A DNA stretch of 64,000 nt from Adhaeribacter pallidiroseus (GCF_003340495.1 NZ_QASA01000001.1:4712001-4776000); one strand, 5' to 3'; counted from the stretch's first letter, positions 9,920 to 20,605 are shown. Program-made: numbers and translations. Notes: generated by a model from the sequence alone, not told the origin.

Positions 9920-10307
9920 AAGTAAAAATGTAAGTATTTACAATAAATTACCTGCCTTTTACCAATTTACCTTACTTAAAAAGCTGGCCGGTAAAATACA
10001 GGTATTCGCTTGTAAAAAGTTGAGGGGCAAACTTAAAAAAAATAAGTAATCCAGCCAAAGTAAGTCAAACAATCTAGCAGAAACTACTTGCGTTAAAAAA
10101 ACGCTGGTTTAAAATGGCAACTGTATTTACTGCCACAAAAGGGAGAATTTAAGCCCGCGTTGTTTGGGCGCGAAGAAGCAGGTACATTAAAAAGCGGACA
10201 AGCGCTTAAGCCACGTACGCGGAAGAAAGTTTTAAATAGGGTTAGAGCAAGCGCCGCTAAAATCAAAAAGCGGGTAGAAAGTAAAAATTCTAAAATCTAC
10301 TAAGTAA

Positions 10308-10514
10308 CTATTTGAGAGTGGCTATTCTATTGGAGGCGGCTTTGTATTGTTCGTACTCCGGCGAAGAAGCATAAATATTGGCTTTCTTGGCTACCTTTTC
10401 TTCTTCGGCGTTGTAGTTTAAAACTAAAAGTAAACAGATAAATGCAATAATATGAAAGACTAAAGAGCTTAAACTGTAAAGTTCTTTTTTTTGTTTGGCA
10501 TTTAATTTTTTCAT
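10308..10514 (-). CDS. Small single-pass membrane protein, hypothetical
   Basis: The 68-residue protein starts at the ATG at 10514 (MKKLNAKQ); an in-frame TTG slightly upstream is a less likely start. A lysine-rich N-terminus is followed by one hydrophobic segment (about 18-37, LVFHIIAFICLLLVLNY) and a charged C-terminal tail. I do not recognise a family. Topology is probably N-in with the tail outside. It has no evident operon partner. Confidence 0.55.
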   Translation of the reverse strand: MKKLNAKQKKELYSLSSLVFHIIAFICLLLVLNYNAEEEKVAKKANIYASSPEYEQYKAASNRIATLK

Positions 10515-11021
10515 AGTAATCAACGGCAAATAAAATTAAGATTTCAACGTCAAGACCCTACCCATGCATTCTTAGTTGCACGCCCGAATATTTTTTTTAC
10601 TTTTTTTACAGTATTATCTAACCAGATAACCGGCAAAATTTAAGTACTGCCTTAAAACAAAAAGGTTTAAATTTATTTAATAATGGGGCCAAAGGTAATA
10701 GATGCTTTTGAAGGGAACTAAACATTTTTACTTTTTTATAACGAACCATCTCTCTTTTAAAAGAATATATAATAATTAAAGTATATGATTATTAAAAATG
10801 TAATTGCCCCAATTAGCTTTCATATCAACCCGTAGCCAGTTTTTTAAAAAAACATCAGAAGGCCTAACCTACTCAAACCAGGCTAGGCAAGACTTTCGGT
10901 AACCTATTACTTGTAAAGCAACTAACCTTCTTTTCTATTTGTTTCTCATCATAAATACGGTAAGCCTACTACCTGTTACCGGTAATGCTCCTTATCTTTG
11001 AACAATTAATTATTATTACTT
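10515..11021. other. AT-rich intergenic region with one stem-loop
   Basis: No coding sequence is visible. Near 10862-10890 the sequences GCCTAACCT and AGGCTAGGC can pair around a short loop, but no T run follows, so I do not call it a terminator. A -7-like box TATCTTTG at 10993-11000 lies 21 bases before the next gene. Confidence 0.4.
10993..11000 (+). promoter_or_regulatory. -7 promoter box of the following secreted-protein gene
   Basis: TATCTTTG fits TAnnTTTG and lies 21 bases upstream of the ATG at 11022. A clear -33 TTG box is not seen at the expected spacing. Confidence 0.4.
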
Positions 11022-11573
11022 ATGAAATATGTTTTGCTTTTTGGATTGTTGTTTATTGGCTTAAGCAGCTTTAAACCCGGCAAATTAAAACCCGTTAAAA
11101 TCGCTAAAAACATTACAACCTCCTTGCCTTCCGATTTCGGGATAATGCCCGACGAACTGATTGCCTCGCGGTACCCGGCGCAGCGTAAACCCATTGCGGC
11201 CTATACTGGTTTTAATGGGCAAATAGATTTAGTAGTAACGGAAAAGCCGTCTACTTTTTCTAAAAAAGATTTACCGCTCTTACAAAAGTTTTATAAGCCG
11301 GCTATCCTGAGTATGTATTCCGAAGTAGCGTTTATCCGGGAAGAAGTAAGCACCATTAATGGCCGAGAATTTTTAATTTTTGAGTTTGTTTCGGCGGTAA
11401 AAGATGATGAAAAGAAAAAGCACAAGCTGGCTCCTATCCGGAAATACACCATTGTGCAATACACCATCGAGAACGACAAACTGCTGATTTTTACTTTTAA
11501 TTGCCCGGCTGCTTTAAAACCCGAGTGGCAGGCCACGGCTAATAAAATGATGCGTTCGGTTAAAATAAGTTAA
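11022..11573 (+). CDS. Secreted protein of unknown function (possibly PsbP/DcrB-like fold)
   Basis: The 183-residue protein has a short signal peptide (MKYVLLFGLLFIGLSSF, about 1-17) with no lipobox cysteine. The mature part alternates short strands and helices and carries the phrase INGREFLIFEF followed by KYTIVQYTIENDKLLIFTF, an arrangement reminiscent of PsbP/DcrB-like (DUF1795) domains. That similarity is my impression and not certain. It should be exported to the periplasm. It precedes tadA by 74 bases on the same strand but is probably not functionally linked. Confidence 0.6.
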   Translation: MKYVLLFGLLFIGLSSFKPGKLKPVKIAKNITTSLPSDFGIMPDELIASRYPAQRKPIAAYTGFNGQIDLVVTEKPSTFSKKDLPLLQKFYKPAILSMYSEVAFIREEVSTINGREFLIFEFVSAVKDDEKKKHKLAPIRKYTIVQYTIENDKLLIFTFNCPAALKPEWQATANKMMRSVKIS

Positions 11574-11647
11574 ATATATAAAACAAAAATAATCCGCTGG
11601 CAGTTAAAACTACCACGTTCCCGATTTATTACCTAAATAAATAAAGT

Positions 11648-12094
11648 GTGCTTTCGGTATTTAGTGATGATTTTTTTATGAAAGAAGCGTACAAGCAAGC
11701 GCAGTACGCTCTGGAAGAAGGTGAAATTCCGATTGGGGCCGTAGTGGTTAGCCAAAATAAAATAATTGCCCGGGCCTACAACCAAACCGAAAAACTAAAC
11801 GATGTAACGGCCCACGCCGAAATTTTAGCCATAACGGCAGCCTCTAATTATTTAGGTAACAAATATTTACACGAATGCACTTTGTACGTAACCGTGGAGC
11901 CTTGCGTGATGTGTGCCGGAGCCAGTTACTGGGCCCAAGTAAAACGATTAGTATTTGGTACCACCGACCCGAAAAGAGGTTTTCGCCGGTTTGGCAGTAC
12001 TTTGTTACATCCTAAAACCGAGATAGAGAGTGGTATAATGGCCCACGAATGTGCCCATTTAATGACGGAGTTTTTTTTGAATAAACGAAATTAG
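11648..12094 (+). CDS. tadA: tRNA adenosine(34) deaminase / nucleoside deaminase
   Basis: The 148-residue zinc deaminase has the catalytic HAE motif (56-58) and PCxxC (85-89). It should convert A34 to inosine in tRNA-Arg(ACG), which is needed to read CGN codons. The likely start is GTG at 11648, because the SDDFFMKEA opening is conserved in relatives; an internal ATG ten codons later would remove part of it. Length is normal. Closely related nucleoside or guanine deaminases share these motifs, so the exact substrate is a family inference. Confidence 0.85.
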   Translation: MLSVFSDDFFMKEAYKQAQYALEEGEIPIGAVVVSQNKIIARAYNQTEKLNDVTAHAEILAITAASNYLGNKYLHECTLYVTVEPCVMCAGASYWAQVKRLVFGTTDPKRGFRRFGSTLLHPKTEIESGIMAHECAHLMTEFFLNKRN

Positions 12095-12169
12095 CGGCTA
12101 TATTTGGCTGCCTACATGCGTAATCAATACGTTTTTCTATTTATCTAACCCTTAAATCTACTTAAAACT

Positions 12170-12781
12170 ATGGCTTTTGAATTACCGCAATTACCGTACG
12201 CCTACGATGCCCTGGAACCGCATATTGATAAGCAAACCATGGAAATCCACCATACGAAACATCACCAGGCTTATACCACTAATCTAAATAATGCCATCCA
12301 AGGCACGGAGTTAGAAGGTAAGTCCATCGAAGAAATTCTACAAAATATTAGTAAAGCGCCGGCTGCCGTACGCAATAACGGTGGTGGCTATTACAACCAC
12401 AATCTGTTCTGGACTATTCTGGCTCCAAACGCGGGCGGCGAACCAAGCGGCCCGATTGCTGATGCCATTACAAGTTCGTTCGGTTCTTACGAAAAATTTA
12501 AAGAAGAATTTACCAAAGCCGCTACCACGCGATTTGGTTCGGGCTGGGCCTGGCTTTGCCAAATGGATGGCGGCAATTTACAAATATGTTCTACCGCCAA
12601 CCAAGATAGCCCCCTGATGGATACCGAAAGTAACTGCGGTGGCTTTCCGTTATTAGGCTTAGACGTTTGGGAACACGCCTATTATTTAAAATATCAGAAT
12701 CGCCGGCCCGAATATATTACGGCTTTCTTTAACCTGATAAACTGGGACGAAGTAAACCGCCGATTCTCGCAGGCCAGTTAA
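12170..12781 (+). CDS. Superoxide dismutase, Fe/Mn family
   Basis: The 203-residue enzyme dismutates superoxide. The four metal ligands are visible: His27 (MEIHHTKHH), His77 (YYNHNLFW), Asp165 and His169 (DVWEHAYY). There is no signal peptide, so it is cytoplasmic. Whether iron, manganese or either is used cannot be settled from these residues. It is followed by a strong terminator and is monocistronic. Confidence 0.95.
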   Translation: MAFELPQLPYAYDALEPHIDKQTMEIHHTKHHQAYTTNLNNAIQGTELEGKSIEEILQNISKAPAAVRNNGGGYYNHNLFWTILAPNAGGEPSGPIADAITSSFGSYEKFKEEFTKAATTRFGSGWAWLCQMDGGNLQICSTANQDSPLMDTESNCGGFPLLGLDVWEHAYYLKYQNRRPEYITAFFNLINWDEVNRRFSQAS

Positions 12782-12800
12782 TTACCTCTTATCTTATTTA

Positions 12801-12831
12801 AAGGCTTCAGTGAATAACTGAAGCCTTTTTC
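12801..12831 (+). terminator. Rho-independent terminator after superoxide dismutase
   Basis: A perfect 10-bp stem AAGGCTTCAG/CTGAAGCCTT with a 9-base loop ends in TTTTT, 20 bases after the stop codon. Confidence 0.9.
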
Positions 12832-13016
12832 TTTGTATCGGATTTTACTCTGGAAACTCATTCTGTTAACGGGATACCAAAATTCCGGCGTTAATCGTTA
12901 GAAATAGATTATCTTCAGCGGTTCAAATCACCCGAAAACCCTTTCCCAAACAGGAGTACCTGCCAGGTGAGTAATAATTAACACAAAAAATACCTTTTTT
13001 AAATTTTTTATTTTTT

Positions 13017-14255
13017 ATGGAGCGATTTACGGGACTGATTGGAATTGTGCTGATTTTAGGCTTAGCTCTTTTACTTTCTAATAACCGCAAGGCAATTAAC
13101 TACCGGCTGGTGGGCGTAGGATTATTATTACAATTTGGCTTAGCCGTATTTATTTTAAAAACCGAGGTAGGTAAAGCTATATTCGGGTACTTGGGCCACA
13201 GCATTGAAAAACTGCTGAGTCTCTCGCAGAAAGGTTCGGAGTTTGTTTTTGGCTCATTGGTAAATCAAGAAGTTTTAACCAAAGCTTTTGGCGTAGGCAA
13301 CGCGTACATCTTCTTCTTTAACGTTATTCCTACCATTATTTTTGTGGCGGTACTGGTAAACATTGCTTACCACATTGGCCTGATGCAAATTATTGTTTCG
13401 GCCATGGCCCGATTAGTTCATTGGGCGATGGGCGTAAGCGGTGCCGAAGCCGTATCGAACGTAGCGAGTGCTTTTGTGGGCCAGGTAGAAGCCCAGATTA
13501 TGATTAAGCCTTACCTCAAAGGCATGACTAAGTCGGAGTTGATGGCCTCCATGGCAGGTTCGTTTGCCTGTATCGCGGGCGGGGTAATGGCTACGTATAT
13601 TTCGTTTGGCGTACCGGCCCCGTATTTACTAGCGGCCAGTTTAATGGCGGCACCCGGCGCCTTGGTAATTGCCAAAATTGTTTACCCCGAAACCGAACAA
13701 TCTGAAACCAAAGGCATTGTAAAACTCGAAGTTAAAAAATCGCACGCCAACATTATTGATGCTATTGCGGCTGGCGCTTCGGATGGTTTAAAAGTAGGTT
13801 TAAACGTAATTGCCATGCTCATCGGGTTTATTGCCTTAATTGCCCTGGTAGATGTTTTACTGGGCAAATTAGGCGTCGCGATTCAGGTACCCACTTTAAG
13901 TTTAAACTTTTTACTGGGTAAATTATTTGCGGTTTTTGCCTGGGCTATGGGTGTACCCACCAAAGATATAGAAACCGCCGGTGCCTTAATGGGCACCAAA
14001 ATGGTGGTAAACGAGTTTGTGGCTTACCTGGATTTAGTTAAAATTAAAGAAACCCTCCATCCTAAAACCTTATTAATAACCAGCTTTGCCTTGTGCGGCT
14101 TTGCCAATTTTTCGTCGATTGCCATTCAGGTGGGCGGCATTGGGGAATTAGCTCCTTCGCGCCGCGCCGATTTAGCTAAGTTGGGTTTTCGGGCACTCAT
14201 TTGCGGCACTTTGGCCTCTTACCTGTCGGCTACTTTAGCGGGTTTATTAATGTAA
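13017..14255 (+). CDS. NupC/CNT family nucleoside transporter
   Basis: The 412-residue membrane protein shows the order of the concentrative nucleoside transporter family: three N-terminal helices (about 5-120), a gate region (GVSGAEAVSNVASAFVGQVEA, about 140-160) and a C-terminal domain with the NEFVAYLDL segment (about 336-345) and FALCGFANFSSIAIQVGGIG near 365-380. It imports nucleosides using a proton or sodium gradient. Length is typical. It stands alone just upstream of the methionine cluster. Confidence 0.92.
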   Translation: MERFTGLIGIVLILGLALLLSNNRKAINYRLVGVGLLLQFGLAVFILKTEVGKAIFGYLGHSIEKLLSLSQKGSEFVFGSLVNQEVLTKAFGVGNAYIFFFNVIPTIIFVAVLVNIAYHIGLMQIIVSAMARLVHWAMGVSGAEAVSNVASAFVGQVEAQIMIKPYLKGMTKSELMASMAGSFACIAGGVMATYISFGVPAPYLLAASLMAAPGALVIAKIVYPETEQSETKGIVKLEVKKSHANIIDAIAAGASDGLKVGLNVIAMLIGFIALIALVDVLLGKLGVAIQVPTLSLNFLLGKLFAVFAWAMGVPTKDIETAGALMGTKMVVNEFVAYLDLVKIKETLHPKTLLITSFALCGFANFSSIAIQVGGIGELAPSRRADLAKLGFRALICGTLASYLSATLAGLLM

Positions 14256-14423
14256 ATTTAAAAAAACAGGAAACCGGCATTTTTTTTAAATTTTACACTG
14301 CTAGCGCCTTATTCTTTTTAGTTTTTGGCTGCCTGTAAAAATACCAGTACAAATTTGGAAATATCCCGAATCATCTACTTAATTTGCAGCATCAAACCCT
14401 GTTCCTGAACAGAATTGATTTAT

Positions 14424-14512
14424 AAAGAAGAGGCGAGAGAATAGGCTCCTGGACCCTCTGGCAACCATCAGAAAAGTTGAAAGGTGCCAATTCCTATCCC
14501 AAATGGGGAAAT
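14424..14512 (+). promoter_or_regulatory. SAM riboswitch (SAM-I/SAM-IV clan)
   Basis: The leader has the conserved cores GGCAACC (14460-14466) and GGTGCCAATTCC (14482-14493), with GGCTCCTGGACC just before the first. ATAGG before the core can pair with CCTAT after it as the closing stem, and a small CCC/GGG hairpin follows. This is the aptamer layout of the S-box superfamily, which binds S-adenosylmethionine and shuts off methionine and sulfur genes. It lies upstream of metY. I see no clear T-tailed terminator right after it, so control may act on translation. Confidence 0.8.
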
Positions 14513-14527
14513 ATAAATTAATTTCAC

Positions 14528-14650
14528 ATGAAAAATCCAGTAAACCTTTCGAGGCCTGCTAATACGCCTCTTTCTGCTTTTAGATCTGTATCGCCGTTGT
14601 TTTACTGGTCAGCTGCTTCTGGTTGTTGCACGCGTTATTGTTGCCGTTAA
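14528..14650 (+). CDS. Cysteine-rich leader peptide (40 aa) between SAM riboswitch and metY
   Basis: An ATG 16 bases after the riboswitch opens a 40-codon frame that ends ...SGCCTRYCCR-stop. Two tandem cysteine pairs (residues 33-34 and 38-39, TGT TGC each time) sit immediately before the stop, followed by a T-rich tract. Position and composition suggest a leader peptide whose translation could report cysteinyl-tRNA supply to the downstream sulfhydrylase gene. There is no family match I can name, and the regulatory role is inference. Confidence 0.55.
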   Translation: MKNPVNLSRPANTPLSAFRSVSPLFYWSAASGCCTRYCCR

Positions 14651-14677
14651 GTTTTTTTAAATTTTTCTTCTTTATAG

Positions 14678-16138
<1,461 letters not shown>

Positions 16139-16143
16139 ATATT

Positions 16144-16224
16144 GATTGCAAGTTGCAAGTTACAAGTTGTAAGTTTATAAACTATTATCTATCAATAACT
16201 TGCAACCTGTAACTTGCAACCTAT
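16144..16224. repeat. Intergenic inverted-repeat element (GTTRCARG family), metY-metX
   Basis: The left arm (GATTGCAAGTTGCAAGTTAC and onward) begins six bases after the metY stop. The right arm, read on the other strand, is GGTTGCAAGTTACAGGTTGC and so pairs with it across about 25 bases. It is a small member of the dispersed family seen at 35822, 44270, 48904, 51190 and 56703. Confidence 0.75.
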
Positions 16225-16385
16225 TACAATCTATAATTATCCGTGAAAAGAAGTAAAAATCAGAGAATATCCGGGCTTGGCGTCGGCAAAAACCAGTGTG
16301 GTTGTTGTTTCACCCAGCGGTTTACTCCGGCGGGTAGCGCGAATTCTCCGGCTATAAATTTGGTTTTTATATCTTTGCGGAAATA

Positions 16386-17915
16386 ATGCAGCGCATGAGT
16401 CAGGAAATTTTACATTACCCGCAGCCTTTTTTACTGGAATGCGGGAAAACCTTACCCCAACTTCAGATTACCTATCATACTTACGGGACCTATAATCCCG
16501 AAAAAAATAATGTTATTTGGGTGTGCCATGCGCTTACGGCCAACGCCGATGTATTTGACTGGTGGAAAGGTTTATTCGGGTCGGGTTGTTTATTTAATCC
16601 CGACGACTATTTTATTGTTTGCGCCAATATTTTAGGTTCTTGTTACGGCACCACCGGTCCGCTCGCCGAAAATATCGCTACCGGCGCGGCTTACTTCCAG
16701 CTTTTTCCGGACATTTCTATTCGCGACATGGTGGCGGCGCACGAAATTCTGCGGCAGCATTTAGGAATTTTTAAAATTTACAGCTTGATCGGTGGTTCGC
16801 TGGGCGGCCAACAAGCGCTGGAGTGGTCTATTCAATATCCTGACCTGATTGAGAATTTACTCATTGTGGCTACCAATGCCAGCCATTCGCCGTGGGGCAT
16901 TGCTTTTAACGAAGCCCAACGCATGGCCATCCGGGCCGATGAAACCTATAATTTAAACGTGCCAGAAGGAGGTCGCAAAGGTTTAAAAGCCGCTCGGGCC
17001 GTGGCTCTACTCAGTTACCGCACCTACCATACCTACGGGCGAACGCAATGCGAAACCGATTTAAACAAAACCGATAATTTTAAAGCCAGCTCCTACCAGA
17101 ATTACCAGGGCGATAAACTGGTGAATCGCTTTAACGCCTATTCTTACGTATCGCTCAGCAAAACCATGGATTCGCACAACGTGGGGCGCAATCAGCCCAG
17201 CATTGAGCAAGCTTTGCAGCAAATAAAGGCCAAAACTTTAGTAATTGGTATTAGCTCCGATTTGTTGTTTCCACCGCAAGAGCAGCAATATTTAACCGAG
17301 CACATACCCGGTGCCGTTTACCACGAAATTGACTCTTTTTACGGCCACGACGGTTTTCTAATTGAAACCGAAAAATTAACGCAATTAATCGAAACGTTTT
17401 TAGCTGTACCGATTACTCCACAATTAAAATTAGATAAAATGATTTCACAAATAGTAAAAGAAGAATTTTATTTTCGTGGTGCGTTCATGTCTTTATTCAT
17501 TGACATAGAATTCCTTTTAGGTGATACTATTGCCACCATATTAACAGGCGATAATGAATTGAAGTTAAACTTAATAGAGTTCGTGAACCCAAAATTGATG
17601 CTTGAGCCTAAGCTTTCATTACTACATAAGATTCTCAATCAAAAGTACTTTGATTTGTATAGTAAGAAGTATAAGGACGGCATAAATGAACTTAGAAAAT
17701 TCACAGATTTAAGAAATAGTTTTGCGCACAAACGCATAAGTATCGACAATGGAAATAAAAAACTAAATTTTATTGTAATGGACAATGGTAAGTTGATAGA
17801 TAACAGCTTTACTTTTGAAAATTTAGAAACTAAATTCACTGAACTTAAAGCTCTTTTGACTTTAGTAAACACTTTACATGATGAAATTGTCAAAAGTCAA
17901 ACTGATAAGGCTTGA
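16386..17915 (+). CDS. metX: Homoserine O-acetyltransferase fused to a C-terminal HEPN-like domain
   Basis: Residues 1-345 form a complete MetX alpha/beta hydrolase with the triad Ser138 (GGSLGG), Asp292 and His321 (GHDGF); it acetylates homoserine from acetyl-CoA for MetY. Normal MetX ends near residue 345-350. Here the frame continues another 160 residues as a helical domain with RNSFAH (443-448), an Rx4H motif as in HEPN domains. The three 60-base lines I counted in this extension have 30-37% G+C against 52% in a MetX line, so it looks foreign. A methionine at 352 could be the former start of a free-standing protein. A second ATG at 16395 is an alternative start. The extension's activity is unknown. 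Confidence 0.88.
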   Translation: MQRMSQEILHYPQPFLLECGKTLPQLQITYHTYGTYNPEKNNVIWVCHALTANADVFDWWKGLFGSGCLFNPDDYFIVCANILGSCYGTTGPLAENIATGAAYFQLFPDISIRDMVAAHEILRQHLGIFKIYSLIGGSLGGQQALEWSIQYPDLIENLLIVATNASHSPWGIAFNEAQRMAIRADETYNLNVPEGGRKGLKAARAVALLSYRTYHTYGRTQCETDLNKTDNFKASSYQNYQGDKLVNRFNAYSYVSLSKTMDSHNVGRNQPSIEQALQQIKAKTLVIGISSDLLFPPQEQQYLTEHIPGAVYHEIDSFYGHDGFLIETEKLTQLIETFLAVPITPQLKLDKMISQIVKEEFYFRGAFMSLFIDIEFLLGDTIATILTGDNELKLNLIEFVNPKLMLEPKLSLLHKILNQKYFDLYSKKYKDGINELRKFTDLRNSFAHKRISIDNGNKKLNFIVMDNGKLIDNSFTFENLETKFTELKALLTLVNTLHDEIVKSQTDKA

Positions 17916-18145
17916 GATATTTCAATAAAATAGTTATTGAAGCATAATGAATGTCGTGCTCTTAAAAACGACTGTGGCTAACAATATTCAACCGTCAGGT
18001 AGGTTTTCTTACTGCGGAAGTTATATTACTTTGGATTCAGTCGATATGTACTGCATAGAAATCCCTTAGAAATTATTTAACCAATTCCATTATACCAAGT
18101 TGTGTACTTACTACTTACAACTTAGTACATATTACTTAATTAATA
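17916..18145. other. Non-coding tail of the probable insertion before hom
   Basis: The bases after the fusion stop keep the AT-rich character of the HEPN-like segment up to about 18100 and hold no coding sequence I can support. A GCTAACAATATTCAAC stretch near 17974 recalls an integron attC half-site, but the matching second core is not found. Confidence 0.35.
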
Positions 18146-19399
18146 ATGACAAAAATTCAAAAAATAGGCTTATTCGGATTTGGCTGCGTAGGCCAGGGTC
18201 TATATGATGTACTGGCTAATAGCCGGGGCATTAAAGCCAGCATCGAAAAAATTTGCGTGAAAGACCGTAACAAAAAACGCAAACTACCGGCCTCTTACTT
18301 CACTTTCGAAAAAGACGAAGTACTGAATAATCCGGAAATTGATCTGATTGTAGAGCTGATTGACAATGCCGACGAAGCTTTTGAGATTGTAGCTACGGCT
18401 TTAAAACAAGGTAAAAACGTGGTAACGGCCAACAAGAAAATGGTAGCCCAACACTTAGAAGAGTTGGTAGAGTTACAACACGAACACCAGGTATCTTTAT
18501 TGTACGAAGCCTCTTGCTGCGGTTCTATTCCCATTATCCGGACCTTGGAAGAATACTACGACAATGAATTGCTATACGCCGTTAGCGGCATTTTTAACGG
18601 CTCTTCGAACTACATTTTGTCGAAGATTTTTAATGAAAACCTGGATTACGATCTGGCTCTGAAACAAGCCCAGGATTTAGGTTTTGCCGAAACCGACCCT
18701 ACCCTCGATGTAGGTGGCTTCGATCCGAAATATAAACTGATCATTATTGCGGCGCATGCTTTTGGCTTATTTTTAAATCCGGACACCATTTTTAACGTGG
18801 GCATCCAAAATTTATCGAAATACGACATTCAGTACGCCCGCGAAAAAGATTATAAAATTAAACTGGTACCGCACGTAAGTAAAGTAGACGAAGCAACGGT
18901 TACCTTGTTTGTAATGCCGCAATTTATAAGCCGCACCCACCCGCTTTACAACGTAGATAATGAGTACAACGGCGTAATTGTAGAAGCCGCTTTTTCCGAA
19001 AAGCAATTTTTCTCGGGGAAAGGTGCGGGCGGTTACCCTACCGGCTCAGCGGTTTTATCTGATATTTCAGCACTGACTTACGGGTATAAATACGAGTACA
19101 AAAAACACCTGCAACACATCGAAGTAAATTCTACGAACAACATTGAAGTAGAAGTTTATTTGCGTTACTCGAACAAAGAATTATTAAAAAAACTGCAGTT
19201 CGAAAGCATTTCGGAGAAGTTTATTGCCCAGAATTTCAAATATGTGATTGGTTATGTGCGTCTCGACCATTTGTTGCAGCACATTCAGGAAATCCGCGAA
19301 TTTGATGCTTTTCTGGTGAGTACTGGTAACTTTCAGGCCAGCGCCGCTACTCCGGCCAGCGTACGCGAAACCGCCACCGAAGAATTCGAATTAATTTAA
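18146..19399 (+). CDS. hom: Homoserine dehydrogenase
   Basis: The 417-residue enzyme reduces aspartate semialdehyde to homoserine with NAD(P)H. It has an N-terminal Rossmann fold (GLFGFGCVGQGL, 9-20), the NKKMVA and YEASCCGSIPIIRTL segments (about 96-130), and the catalytic FAETDPTLDVGGFDPKYKL region (about 174-195). It is a monofunctional form with no aspartokinase domain. It supplies homoserine for MetX and MetY just upstream, so the cluster covers homoserine to homocysteine. Confidence 0.93.
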   Translation: MTKIQKIGLFGFGCVGQGLYDVLANSRGIKASIEKICVKDRNKKRKLPASYFTFEKDEVLNNPEIDLIVELIDNADEAFEIVATALKQGKNVVTANKKMVAQHLEELVELQHEHQVSLLYEASCCGSIPIIRTLEEYYDNELLYAVSGIFNGSSNYILSKIFNENLDYDLALKQAQDLGFAETDPTLDVGGFDPKYKLIIIAAHAFGLFLNPDTIFNVGIQNLSKYDIQYAREKDYKIKLVPHVSKVDEATVTLFVMPQFISRTHPLYNVDNEYNGVIVEAAFSEKQFFSGKGAGGYPTGSAVLSDISALTYGYKYEYKKHLQHIEVNSTNNIEVEVYLRYSNKELLKKLQFESISEKFIAQNFKYVIGYVRLDHLLQHIQEIREFDAFLVSTGNFQASAATPASVRETATEEFELI

Positions 19400-19416
19400 G
19401 TTAGCTATCTTCATAT

Positions 19417-19452
19417 AAAAGGTTGTGCCCATAATACGGCTCAACCTTTTTT
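19417..19452 (+). terminator. Terminator of the methionine cluster
   Basis: The stem AAAAGGTTG/CAACCTTTT is extended by GCC/GGC across one mismatch, with an 8-base loop and a TTTTTT tail, 18 bases after the hom stop. Confidence 0.85.
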
Positions 19453-19489
19453 GTTTATTTATTATTAAAACTACGGTTAATCTCTCCGC

Positions 19490-20395
19490 ATGATTTTTCC
19501 TCCGCGCCTGCAACCCGGCGATAAAATTGCCATTTGTGCCTTAGCCCGCAAAATCACTTTAGTTGAAATTCAATCGGCGGTAGATATTCTTACTTCCTGG
19601 GGTTTAGAAGTGGTAATTGGCGAGAGCTTAGCCGGCGATTTTCACCAGTTTGCCGGCAACGATGCATTGCGCTTGCGCGACCTGCAAACCATGCTGGATA
19701 ATCCCGAAATAAAAGCCATCATTTCGGCCCGGGGTGGCTACGGCACTACCCGCCTGCTGGACCAGCTAAATTTTGAAAAATTTAAAAAATCGCCCAAATG
19801 GCTCATTGGCTTTAGCGATATTACCGCTTTGCTCTGCCATGTATTAGGAATGGGTTACGCTGGTATTCACAGCATTATGCCCTCGCTTTTTAGCCGTTCT
19901 GGTAGCGAAGCAGCCATTGAAAGTTTAAGAAAGGTTTTATTTGGCGAGCCCATTACCTACCAAACTTCGGCGCATGCCTTTAACCGGCTGGGCGCAGCTC
20001 AAGGCATATTATTCGGGGGTAATATTAGTTTACTCAATACTATTATCGGCACGGCTTCGGATATAGATTATACTGGCAAAATCTTGTTTGTAGAAGAAAT
20101 TGACGAGTACCTGTACAACCTCGACCGCATGTTGGTGCAATTAAAACGCAGCGGCAAATTATCCTGTTTAACCGGTTTAATCGTGGGCCACATGACCGAT
20201 ATGCGCGACAACCCCGTTCCGTTTGGTAAAACCGCTTACGAAATTATTCAGGAACACACAGCCGCCTACTCCTACCCTGTTTGTTACGATTTTCCCACGG
20301 GCCACGAACCCCACAATTTAGCTTTAATTTGCGGGGCGCAAGTACGATTAGAAGTATCGGGCACCGGTAGCTTTTTGGAATACGTACCGGAGTAA
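19490..20395 (+). CDS. LD-carboxypeptidase (peptidase S66)
   Basis: The 301-residue enzyme of the LdcA family removes the terminal D-alanine from murein tetrapeptides during cell-wall recycling. The Ser-Glu-His triad is visible: Ser109 (IGFSDI), Glu202/203 (FVEEIDEYLYNLDR) and His272 (TGHEPHN). There is no signal peptide, which fits the cytoplasmic recycling enzyme. Length is normal. It is convergent with cysS across a perfect palindromic terminator. Confidence 0.93.
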   Translation: MIFPPRLQPGDKIAICALARKITLVEIQSAVDILTSWGLEVVIGESLAGDFHQFAGNDALRLRDLQTMLDNPEIKAIISARGGYGTTRLLDQLNFEKFKKSPKWLIGFSDITALLCHVLGMGYAGIHSIMPSLFSRSGSEAAIESLRKVLFGEPITYQTSAHAFNRLGAAQGILFGGNISLLNTIIGTASDIDYTGKILFVEEIDEYLYNLDRMLVQLKRSGKLSCLTGLIVGHMTDMRDNPVPFGKTAYEIIQEHTAAYSYPVCYDFPTGHEPHNLALICGAQVRLEVSGTGSFLEYVPE

Positions 20396-20465
20396 TTTTT
20401 TAAATTTTTCTTTATAAAACGACGTAAAACTGCTCCAGAATTTAAAATTCTTGGCTTTGAGAATT

Positions 20466-20511
20466 AAAAATAAACCCCAGCTAATTCTAGAATTAGCTGG
20501 GGTTTATTTTT
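20466..20511. terminator. Perfect 46-bp palindromic bidirectional terminator
   Basis: The sequence is its own reverse complement over 46 bases (AAAAATAAACCCCAGCTAAT and its mirror), ending in A and T runs. It lies between the convergent LD-carboxypeptidase and cysS genes and can act in both directions. A second small stem-loop (CGTTTGTG/CACAAACG, 20520-20539) sits just beyond it. Confidence 0.92.
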
Positions 20512-20605
20512 GCTACCATCGTTTGTGTCTTCACAAACGACTTTATGTGCTATTTGCTAAAGTCCTGATATTTATCTTTTCAGGTTGTAAAGGTATAAGC
20601 CTTAA

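Noticed and set aside
17974-18060. Integron-like attC site after the MetX-HEPN fusion
   Set aside because: GCTAACAATATTCAAC resembles one half of an attC site, but the complementary GTTRRRY core and the paired inner boxes are not found within the expected distance, and there is no integrase.
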